The notes under the pieces were generated by a model. That model ran no database searches and was not told the DNA's origin. It saw only the letters and a program-made list of their open reading frames with translations. The translations under genes and the position numbers were made by a program. This document shows positions 1-6,176 of a DNA stretch of 6,176 bases, one piece after another (position 1 is the stretch's first letter; every line of letters begins with the position of its first letter). Source of the stretch: Candidatus Omnitrophota bacterium (GTDB taxonomy: Bacteria > Omnitrophota > Gorgyraeia > 2-02-FULL-51-18); contig JACPXO010000054.1 of NCBI GenBank assembly GCA_016196505.1, forward strand, positions 1 to 6,176. Reading direction: 5' to 3'.

Positions 1-3000
1 AAGAACAGGAATTGCGAGAGGGCGCCCATGGAGGCCAGTTCTTTGGCATGGTCAAAGGCCCCTTCCTCATTAAAGGAGTCAATGAGGGGCTTGAGGACTT
101 GATCATTGCCTTTCAAGGTGCGGTTGACTGAGGCCGTGAGACGGGCTGAATCCGCGGCTTTAGAAAGCACCTCTTGCATGACCGCGGGCTCCATGCTTAA
201 GAGTTGTACCGCTATTTGGAGTTTGCCGGCATTAGGATCGATTTTTCTAAGCCCGTTCGTCAAGGCCAGCAGATTTGGATTATTTAGATCAAGCGAGCCG
301 CCCTTAGCGTTGATGACACGGACACCCACCGCGCCGACGGAGTCGGGAACGAACTGATTGTTCACGATGAGGAGCTGGGCGCCTTTTTCCCTGAAGGTGA
401 TCTTCATGTATTCGCCCACGACGCGGATATCCAGATACTTCGAGGTAATAGCACCTCTGTCGACAGCGGCTTGAGGTTCCCCGCCCCCTCCCATTCTCAT
501 CGCGACGGTGACGCCGGTCGCCGCGGGTTTGAACAATTCAACCAATCCGCCCTGCGCGGTGATCCCCATGATGTCGGAGCTCCCGAGGATCTCGTGCCTG
601 CCTTTTTCGTCCTCAAATTCGACTTTTCGCTTCGGGACCACCGCGAGCGGCTTGTCGTCCACGGCCCAAAGTTCCTGGCCGTCTGGCGAAACTCTCATCA
701 TCGAATTGATCTTGACCGGGCCCACGCTCGGAACGTCAAAGGTCATTTGAACCAGGCGATCCGCCTGGCCAAGGCGGAATCCCTTGAAGAGAGAGGCCTC
801 CCCGTTCTTGGACACTTCAAAGCTTCCCTCAAAACCGGTGACCGAATCCCTTACCTTCACGTCTTGCCGGAATATTGGCCTTCCGTCGTCGGCAATGTCA
901 AAGGTGGCTTGCTGTAAGAGAACTTTGCCCTGAACCTCGACGCCGACACCTCCCGTGATATTCTTGGACCCCGCGGCGAAGGGCAAAAGCTGATATTCGC
1001 CGGTCAAGTCGCCCGTAAAAGCCATCCGGCTTTCGGCGGCTTTCATCCGGACCTTCAAATAATCTCCCTCGACACTTACCGTGAGAGTGCCGGAAGACAG
1101 CCCGGCGGGCAGTTCGGTAGTCCCTCTCTTTAATTTTTCCTCGGTGACGCCCGTGGTGTTCCTGATATAAACGTCGGTATCCTGAGGAACGGCAAAGACG
1201 CCGTTCCTGCCGTTCCTGCCCAGGAGAACGAGCCGCACTTCAATGTCTCTGTCGGTCTTGGCGTCCTTGAAATTGGTTTTAATGTCGACGTCTACCAACG
1301 CTTCGGAACCCGGTACGAGACTCTTTAAGTCGCGGCCTTTGCTCAAACTTTCCGAGGCATCTTTCACGGAAACCTTGACGCCGCCGCGCAGGTCTATTTT
1401 AAGATCGGGGTTATTGCGGTACTTGAGGACAAAATCAATGATGCCCCGCATTCCTTTATGGTCCGCGGTGCCGGGAACCCCGCGAAGATTTCTCAGGGCG
1501 CCTTCAAGATCCTTGGGAGCGACGGCAGAGTCGGCCTTGATGGCCTCAAGTTTTGAAAGTACGTCCTCGAGCCGGACTTTGGCGGTGGCCAACATACCCA
1601 GCCCCATGGTCTTGGCGTTTCCTCCCTGTTGGATCAAAGCGAGCGCTTCAAGATACGTCGTCTGGAGATCAGGCAGTGAGCTTGTTTTTAATATCTCGTA
1701 CTGGAGCACCCCTTCGGGTGACGCGCCGCGAAGCCCGAGCTTCCCGAACTCACCGCCGGCTTTTGCGCTGTTAAAGGTGCCGTCAGGATTCCATAACTCA
1801 TTTAATTTGAATGACTTACAATCTTTACCATCCAACAGTCTTATTGTGACGCCGTTCAAACCGCCCGGCATTTTATTGCTCGCTTGGCTGTACTTATCGA
1901 AAAGACTGACGCCGTTTTGAATGGTCCGTTCGTAGATAGTTCCATCTTCGCCAAGCTGTACGACATGGCCTTGGTCCGGCCAGCCGTTCAATCCTTCCAC
2001 GTACCCCAGGGTCCGTTGAATGTTAAAGTAGGCAAGCAGCCGCGCTTCGAGCGCGCCGAACGCCGCGCAGTTGTAGCCGATATCCTCACGTGTCAGGCCT
2101 GTCAAGTTCAACTTGACGACGTTCTGAAGAAGAGGGCCTACCACCGACTCCACGGCCTTTGAACTTAAAAGATCCGGCCGACCGCCGGCCCACTCACCGA
2201 AGTTTTTCCACCCCTTGTCCCCGTCAAGCGTGCCCGCGCCCCTCTCATCCTCAAAAGCGGACAAGGCCCCAAGAAACGCTTTAAAGTTGTCGACGGAAAC
2301 TAAGCTATGGAAAGGCCCGAAGATCCGGGCGAGATCCGCTCGTCCGACGGTGGAAATATCTTTGCCCTTGAATTCTTTACGGAGATTCGCCAGGGCATCC
2401 GAAGATCTTGATCTGAAAGTGTTCGAGCGGTCTCTGAAACGCGAGTCGCTGGTCGGGAGGATGACATTTCCTTTTTCGTCGACAGGCAATAAGCCGAGCT
2501 TAGTGACGATATAGCGCCCTTCGAGAGAAGCGCCGTCGGTCGTGAGGCCTGAGACTTTGCCGATGGTCTCTATCCTCGCGCCGTTCGCGCGCGCAAGGGC
2601 CTGGCCTCCGTACACCGAGACCGTGCCGGAAAGCTCGAGGACGCGCAGTGTTTTGCCGTCCTTGGTGACCTGTTTTTCCTGCATTTTAACGTCGCCCTTA
2701 TTCTCGATCCATTCGGGCAACGCGTCGCCAGCGGCGCCTTTTTCTTTGCTGATCTGGTACGACTTGACGCCCCGAAGATGGATCAATGCCTTGCCGTCAC
2801 TGGACAAAGCGGCCAGAGTCACATCCGCCCGGACCTTGTTGCCAAGTCCGTCGGAAACCGTCATCGCCCCGAGATGCCCGGAATTTCCGACGACGTCCAG
2901 GTGACTACCGTCCGCGCTGGCCTTGAAAGTGACCCCGGAAACTTGGATGAGGTCCTGACCGGTGACGAACTTGAGGGTCCCTTTTTCGTCCACGAACATC

Positions 3001-6000
3001 TGGGCCGTAATGTCGATATTTCTATCCTGGGAAACGGCGAACACCATGCGGACGCCGCGTGCGGACTGGTTCGGCGAGAACCTAAAGACCGAAACCTCGC
3101 CGCCCGATCTTTTCTCGAAGACGCCGTCAAGCGTGGTCGCTGAATCCCGTACGGCTGTATTCTGTCTAAAGAGAAGGCCGCCGTCTTTGCTGATATCAAA
3201 GGTGGCCTGCTGTAAAAGAACTTTGCCTTGAACTTCCACGCCCGCGCCGGCGGTGAGATTTTGGGATCCCGGCGTAAACGGCAAAAGATTGGTATGGCCT
3301 TGCCGGTCGCCGGTGAAAATGAGCCGGCTGTCTTTGCTGTTGAAGAAAATATCCAGCCCGCCGTCCTCAGACCTTAGCACCGTGAGGTCTCGCGATATCC
3401 AACCGTCCGGCAGTTTCGGGGTGGACCCAAGCCCCGGCGTTCCGGCCGGCATGTGGATCCACAGGCCAGCCGCGTTTTGGATCATGCCGGCCGTGGTCTG
3501 GCCGTCGATCGCCTGAGTGATCAGCTCTCCGGCGTTTTGTTTGTCCAACCGGAATCGGCCGTTTTCAAAGAGGAGATTCATCCTGTTTGCGTCGCTAAAA
3601 ACGTCTCGGAGAAAGTCGGGTTCAAGGGTGACCGGCGTCACCTCCTGAGCCACAGCCGCCTGTGCGGCCACCTTCGCTTCGATCGCCGCTATCGCCTGAT
3701 TGGTCGATTGAAGAGTCGTCTGGGCCTGTACTGAAAGTGCTGTGATCGGCTGTTCAAGTCTTGTAAGTTTAATGTAAGCCGTTCTCTCCGCCTCCTTCAT
3801 AGAGAGCAGCATGACGAAAAATTCAGCCGAGTCCGAGGGCTTGGCCGTGCGAATGGCGTCTGCGACATACTCAGGCGACAAGCGCTGGGCGTTCAACAGG
3901 ATCTCTGCCAACATGTCCTCCGGCGCCGCGCTCAAAATACCTGCTAACTGCTTTCCATTGAGAGACACCGCCAGATCAACCGGCAGTTCTTTGTTGGAAT
4001 TACGAAGCAGCCGCAGAACAGTCCAGCGCCCGATGGGCTCGGTAAAGGCGCGGAAATCATTTGCGGTCAACTGGTTCACGTGGCCGTGCAGTTGGACGAG
4101 AGACTCCGTGTCCATGGTGACGAACGCCATGAAAATATCGTAAGCGCTCGCGTGCAAGGCGCGCGCCGGATCCAGCGACGCATTCACCCTGTCAAACTTG
4201 AGCAGGAGATCTGAAAGCTTATCGGCGCCGAGTCGCTCGAGGTTTTTCATGATTAATTCGATCTCAACGGCACTCATGCCGGGCAACGCTTCAAAGAATT
4301 CCTGCCCGATGGAGATCGCCTGGGCCTCGGCCCCCGCCTTGCCCAAGATACGGTTGATCTCGTCGGCCTTGCCGTGCAGGGCCGTGGAAAGTTTTGATTG
4401 TTTTTCCGCCAGAGCCGCGTCGGAAGAGGTACTCACCGGCGTAAATTCTCTGATCGGGCCCTCAGAGAGGCCAAACTTTTGATTCAGTTTGTCTATGACA
4501 TCCTTTTTGTCCTTGGGATCGAGGATCTTGAGGTTATTCAAAAGTTGGTCCAGATAAGTCATGAAGATCGCGAGGAACGATTTGTCGGAACCTTTAAGCG
4601 CGTCGGCCAAGGTATCCATGCCGCGCATGAACGCCGCCTTATCTCCGCCCGCGCTGAGCTCTATGAGCGTCAAGGCATTGTGTATATTCACCTTGGCGGA
4701 CTGATGAAGCCCGGCCGCAAAAGCGCCTTTATCGGCTGGGAGCGACTGGGCCAGAGCGATCTGCTTTTTGGCCCGTTCGACAAGCTGGGCGGAAACGCCG
4801 GCGGCAAGGTCGCCGAGCGCCTTTTCGGAAAGCTCAAGCCCCAGCTTATCTTTCTTAAGCCACTGGTCCTTCAACCTCAAGACCTGCGCGATGACCCTGT
4901 ACTTCACGGAAAGGGAGATATCCGTTCTGGCGAGAAAATGACCCAAGGAATCGATCAAGCCGGTAAGTAGGGCTGTTTTTAACTTTTCATCCTTCGTATC
5001 GGCGGCAAATTTAAAGGTTTCAGCCATGGCCCCGGCGACGATGGCCACCGCGTCCTCTGAGGTAAATCCGTTCTCGCCCACGGAGTCAAAAGCGCCGTTG
5101 AACACACCGGTCAACATGCCTGAAACAAGCGCTGACCGGTCTTCGGCCTTGGCGGCGGCGATCTCGGCCAACCCCACGCGCACCGAGAACGCGACGAGCG
5201 CGATCGCGTTTTCAAGCGTGAACGTTTTCCCGTCGATAGAGTCGATAGCGGCGCGGGTGAGGCCTGAAAAGACACCGCCGATAAGCACGGCTTTGTCCTT
5301 TGCCGGAATATTGAGTTTCACGATACGGGCAAAGGCCGTCTGAATGGAGGTCTCGACCAGTTTCATGGCCTGTTCGAAAGTAATGAACTTGTTCTTAAAG
5401 GATTCCAAGATACCCAGCACAGTGCCGCGGTACATGCCCTCGATGAGCTTCTGCTGGTCTTGGACGTCTTGGACTTTGAGACCTGAGTTGAGGATCTTGT
5501 CAAAGCCCAAATTAAGCGAAGCCACGATCAGCTCTTTAGCCTGGGCGAAAGTGATGAACTTGTTCTTGAAGGATTCCAGGATGCCCAGGACCGTCCCGCG
5601 GTACATGCCCTCGATGAGCTTCTGCTGGTCTTGGACTTTGAGACCTGAGTTGAGGATCTTGTCAAATCCTAGATCGAGCGAAGCGAGGATCAGCTCCTTG
5701 GCCTGCGCGAAGGTGATGAGTTTGTTCTTGTAGGATTCCAGGATACCCAGGACCGTCCCGCGGTACATGCCCTCGATGAGCTTCTGTTGGTCTTGGACGG
5801 GAATATTCTGATGAAGTATCTTGTCAAAACCGAACGCGATGGAATGAAGCAAAAACTGGGAAGCCAGTTTGAAATCTTTTTTCCCGAAATTTTCCAGGAT
5901 CGAAAGCGCCGTGGCCCGGTACACCCATCCCATCACATCGGCTTTGTCCTGGACACTGATGTTTTGCTTAAGGACACGGTCCAGACTGGCTCCCAACTGA

Positions 6001-6176
6001 TCTTCCAGGATACGTGCGCCGGCGTCATAAGTTTTGGGTTCCGAGGGGCTGAGGCCTGCAAGGGCCTGCGTGAGCGCCAGCTTGTAATCGCGAACTGCGG
6101 TGATGATCGAAATATACTTCGACTCGACGATCTTTATTTTGGAGCTGTCCACGCGGAATTCGGAAGCTAGGGCTTT
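1..6176 (-). CDS. Internal part of a giant repetitive protein of unknown function (both ends outside the window)
   Basis: One minus-strand frame is open from base 6176 to base 3 (bases 1-2 belong to the next codon). It gives 2058 residues without a stop, and neither start nor stop is present. Random sequence would not stay open this long. Codon use is coherent, and repeats diverge mostly at synonymous positions, which confirms real coding. I do not recognise the protein as a named family. Order of parts: helical 54-residue repeats (about 30-560), a second helical region (600-809), Ala/Gln linker, beta module I (907-1240), Arg/Ser segment, Cys-His region (1270-1460), helical stretch, beta module II (1591-1865), Gly hinge, and a final helical region. 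I see only two cysteines (1370, 1453) and no long hydrophobic membrane segment. A large surface or secreted protein is an inference. The full length must exceed 2058 residues. Confidence 0.95.
3..284 (-). other. Third helical region, running off the left edge (residues 1965-2058)
   Basis: Leu/Ala-rich amphipathic helices (NLLALTNGLRKIDPN, LQIAVQLLSMEPAVMQEVLS, FDHAKELASMGALSQF) resemble the helical region at residues 601-809. The protein therefore seems to return to helical modules after each beta module. The reading frame is still open at the left edge, so the C-terminus is not in view. Confidence 0.5.
291..455 (-). other. Short beta segment after the hinge (residues 1908-1962)
   Basis: Strand-like stretches YLDIRVV, YMKITF, QLLIVNNQFV and VGVRVINAKGGSLDL are separated by charged turns. 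It may be a small beta-sandwich or the end of module II. No comparable copy follows module I in the window, so its assignment is open. Confidence 0.4.
468..497 (-). other. Gly-rich hinge (residues 1894-1903)
   Basis: MGGGGEPQAA follows module II and precedes a short beta segment (YLDIRVVGEYMKITFREKG). Four consecutive glycines and a proline suggest a flexible joint between folded units. Confidence 0.5.
813..1031 (-). repeat. Duplicated beta-module core, copy in module II (residues 1716-1788)
   Basis: This is the partner of the copy at residues 950-1022. In the 17-residue identical core, seven codons differ between the copies and all seven changes are silent. That argues for functional constraint on the protein rather than recent DNA duplication. 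Confidence 0.9.
1185..1217. repeat. 9-bp inverted repeat overlapping a 9-bp tandem repeat, intragenic
   Basis: On the plus strand AGGAACGGC (1185-1193) is followed after six bases by its perfect complement GCCGTTCCT (1200-1208), which is then repeated directly (1209-1217). On the coding strand the direct repeat encodes RNGRNG and the hairpin arm spans RNGVFAVP. The stem is GC-rich but has no following T-run and lies in the middle of coding sequence, so it is not a terminator. Confidence 0.8.
1407..1730 (-). other. Helical connector between the Cys-His region and module II (residues 1483-1590)
   Basis: The stretch includes LPDLQTTYLEALALIQQGG, VRLEDVLSKLEAIKADS and MRGIIDFVLKYRNNPD. These are amphipathic helices with Leu/Lys/Glu composition and no evident active-site motif. 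It probably spaces the domains. I see no family signature. Confidence 0.5.
1797..2369 (-). other. Possible cysteine-peptidase or transglutaminase-like domain (residues 1270-1460)
   Basis: A cysteine at 1370 sits at the start of a predicted helix in YNCAAFGALEARLLAYFNI. In papain-fold domains, including C39-type peptidases and transglutaminase-like domains, the nucleophile sits at the start of a helix in a similar Cys-small-Ala-Leu context. A histidine at 1404 opens a predicted strand, GHVVQLGEDGTIYE, like the catalytic histidine strand of those folds. Possible third members are Asp1411, Glu1416 or Asn1421; none is in a clean family motif. The usual oxyanion-hole Gln shortly before the Cys is not obvious. 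The second cysteine of the window (1453, in DGKDCKSF) is nearby. The spacing of 34 residues between Cys and His is short compared with many active family members. It could therefore be a diverged or inactive domain, or a chance resemblance. It would act wherever the giant protein is placed, perhaps on the protein itself. Confidence 0.38.
2370..2444 (-). other. Arg/Ser-rich segment (residues 1245-1269)
   Basis: Residues SRFRDRSNTFRSRSSD and the following ALANLRKEF carry seven arginines within 25 residues, in contrast with the acidic or neutral surroundings. It sits at the boundary between beta module I and the Cys-His region, so it is probably an exposed linker. A protease-sensitive site is possible but unproven. 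Confidence 0.45.
2457..3458 (-). other. Beta-rich module I (residues 907-1240)
   Basis: Alternating hydrophobic and polar residues with many Gly, Asp, Asn and Thr turns indicate a beta-sheet fold. The first part (about 907-1100) is homologous to module II later in the protein. The shared core GVEVQGKVLLQQATFDI is at 979-995, followed by FRQ...VRDS. The second part (about 1100-1240) has further strands, such as LSGTVSVYGGQALARANGA and EGRYIVTKLGLLPVD. I cannot name the family. Repeating beta modules of this kind are common in surface and adhesin-like proteins, which is only an analogy here. Confidence 0.6.
3111..3329 (-). repeat. Duplicated beta-module core, copy in module I (residues 950-1022)
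   Basis: This segment aligns without gaps with residues 1716-1788 at a constant offset of 766 residues. I count about 46 identical residues in 73. Both start SR, continue FTGD, LLPF, GS.N, share the unbroken 17-residue stretch GVEVQGKVLLQQATFDI, then FRQ and VRDS. Weaker similarity extends on both sides, roughly residues 907-1100. Confidence 0.9.
3633..3746 (-). other. Ala/Gln-rich linker or short coiled coil (residues 811-848)
   Basis: The segment is dominated by Ala, Gln, Thr and Val (SVQAQTTLQSTNQAIAAIE, then AKVAAQAAVAQEV). It separates the helical half from the beta-rich half. Hydrophobic spacing would permit a short coiled coil, but it is too short to be sure. Confidence 0.5.
3750..4376 (-). 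other. Second helical region (residues 601-809)
   Basis: This stretch lies after a Ser/Thr-containing break (TPVSTSSDAALAEKQ, from 579). It consists of short Leu-rich amphipathic helices of about 20-30 residues separated by Pro, Gly or Asp turns, for example LSAAPEDMLAEILLNAQRLS and EFFVMLLSMKEAER. The pattern resembles the helical region at the left end of the window (residues 1965-2058), which has VQLLSMEPAVMQEVLSKA. It may be a distant copy of the same module. No catalytic motif is evident. Confidence 0.5.
4587..5297 (-). other. Degenerate continuation of the helical repeat array (residues 294-530)
   Basis: Repeat starts can be recognised by the pattern Asp, a charged or polar residue, then hydrophobics and a Gly: DKAVLIGGVFSGL (294), DRSALVSGMLTGV (346), DEKLKTALLTGL (396), DKGAFAAGLHQS (482) and DKAAFMRGMDTLA (512). 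Spacing is about 50 residues for the first units and becomes irregular later. The stretch around 436-481 is too diverged to divide with confidence. The region is Ala/Leu/Lys-rich and helical throughout. This gives about nine or ten units in all when the near-identical ones are counted. No enzyme motif is visible. A solenoid or stacked-helix scaffold is an inference. Confidence 0.6.
5298..5459 (-). repeat. 54-residue repeat, copy 3, a hybrid with a diverged second half (residues 240-293)
   Basis: The first 28 residues (DQQKLIEG through NKFITF) are identical to copy 2, although seven of these 28 codons differ silently. The second half (EQAMKLVETSIQTAFARIV...) is abruptly different and instead resembles the older degenerate units. 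The sharp boundary suggests gene conversion or unequal crossing-over over only part of the unit. The synonymous changes mean the identical half is not a very recent copy. Confidence 0.85.
5457..5474. repeat. Perfect 9-bp tandem duplication inside the repeat array
   Basis: The plus strand reads GTCTTGGAC twice in a row. In the coding frame this duplicates Val-Gln-Asp. It is the sole length difference between the near-identical protein repeats and looks like an in-frame slippage event. Confidence 0.95.
5460..5630 (-). repeat. 54-residue repeat, copy 2, with a 3-residue insertion (residues 183-239)
   Basis: This copy opens with the same DQQKLIEGMYRGTVLGILES as its neighbours but is 171 bases long. 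The extra nine bases come from a tandem duplication at its end that repeats the triplet VQD, giving KVQDVQDQQK across the boundary. The frame is preserved. The insertion lies at the junction between units, where a loop would tolerate it. Confidence 0.9.
5631..5792 (-). repeat. 54-residue repeat, copy 1 (residues 129-182)
   Basis: The unit is 162 bases (54 codons). It starts DQQKLIEGMYRGTVLGILES and ends FDKILNSGLKVQ. It differs from the next copy at four residues (Y/F, L/F, L/V, D/N), so 50 of 54 match by hand count. It is probably a pair or trio of amphipathic helices. It remains in frame and is part of the protein, not a mobile element. Confidence 0.9.
5793..6089 (-). other. Helical lead-in with degenerate 54-residue repeat units (residues 30-128)
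   Basis: Residues about 30-76 look like the tail of a repeat unit: SLDRVLKQNISVQ matches the unit ending FDKILNSGLKVQ seen later. Residues 77-128 form a recognisable diverged unit. It opens DKADVMGWVYRAT, has SILENFGKKDF where the later copies have GILESYKNK, and ends FGFDKILHQNIPVQ. The region is predicted helical from its spacing of hydrophobic residues. It shows that the near-identical units downstream belong to a longer and older array. The array may continue to the right of the window. Confidence 0.6.

Larger units (their letters stand above)
582..1406 (-). other. Beta-rich module II (residues 1591-1865)
   Basis: The module begins with strands such as LKIDLRGGVKVSVKD and DIEVRLVLLGRNGRNGVF, then repeats the plan of module I. 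The order is LPAGLSSGTLTVSVEGDYLK, SRMAFTGD, LLPF, GVEVQGKVLLQQATFDI, FRQDVKVRDS, and a tail (VQMTFDVP...KVEFEDEKG) that matches VRMVFAVS...VTFKAS in module I. Homology with module I covers about 195 residues (1669-1865 against 907-1100). Preservation of the fold, with many silent differences, indicates an old and selected duplication. The function is unknown. Confidence 0.6.

Noticed and set aside
1185..1208. Stem-loop that could be read as a transcription terminator
   Set aside because: No T-run follows on either strand and it is internal to an uninterrupted coding frame.
1243..1920. 225-codon open frame on the plus strand
   Set aside because: It lies antisense to the continuous minus-strand frame. 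Its Ser/Leu/Arg/Pro-rich translation is typical of an antisense shadow. The repeats conserve the minus-strand protein, not this one.
2861..3199. 112-codon minus-strand open frame
   Set aside because: It is in a different frame from the giant gene, fully inside it, begins at TTG, and has an Arg/Ser/Pro-rich shadow composition.
4398..4970. 190-codon open frame on the plus strand
   Set aside because: It is antisense to the helical region of the giant gene. It shows no recognisable domain, and the minus-strand frame is open across all of it.
5344..5733. Plus-strand open frame whose product looks internally repetitive
   Set aside because: The repetition is the antisense image of the 54-residue repeats. 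Silent differences between copies preserve the minus-strand protein, so coding is on the minus strand.
5298..5792. Regularly spaced near-identical repeats suggestive of a CRISPR array
   Set aside because: The period is 162-171 bases, similarity runs through the whole unit rather than repeat plus unique spacer, and everything is in one coding frame.

Overview
The whole 6176-base window lies inside one very large protein-coding gene on the minus strand. Read from the right edge (base 6176) towards base 3, one frame stays open for all 2058 codons. The gene's start and stop are both outside the window. There is no intergenic DNA, so no promoter, ribosome binding site, RNA gene, terminator or mobile element is expected, and I saw none. 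The many open frames on the plus strand, and one short minus-strand frame, are shadows of this gene. Residue numbers below count from the right edge; residue n occupies bases 6177-3n to 6179-3n.

Layout in reading order (right to left). Residues about 30-560 are alpha-helical and repetitive. They contain a run of roughly 54-residue repeats, three of them near-identical over residues 129-293. Residues about 600-809 are a second helical region. An Ala/Gln-rich linker (811-848) leads into beta-rich module I (about 907-1240) and then an Arg/Ser-rich segment (1245-1269). Residues about 1270-1460 form a region with a Cys...His signature like that of papain-fold or transglutaminase-like domains. A helical stretch (1483-1590) follows, then beta-rich module II (about 1591-1865), a diverged copy of module I placed 766 residues later. 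The window closes with a Gly-rich hinge (about 1894-1903), a short beta segment and another helical region (1965-2058).

Organism: GC-moderate bacterial DNA with a gene longer than 6.1 kb. Giant, low-similarity, repetitive proteins of this kind are known from Candidatus Omnitrophota and a few other poorly cultured bacterial phyla. Omnitrophota is my best guess, but that rests on style rather than a marker gene, at about 0.4 confidence. The product's function is unknown. Repetitive helices, duplicated beta modules and near-absence of cysteine (two in 2058 residues) would fit a large exported or surface protein, but no signal peptide, membrane anchor or sorting motif is in view to prove it.
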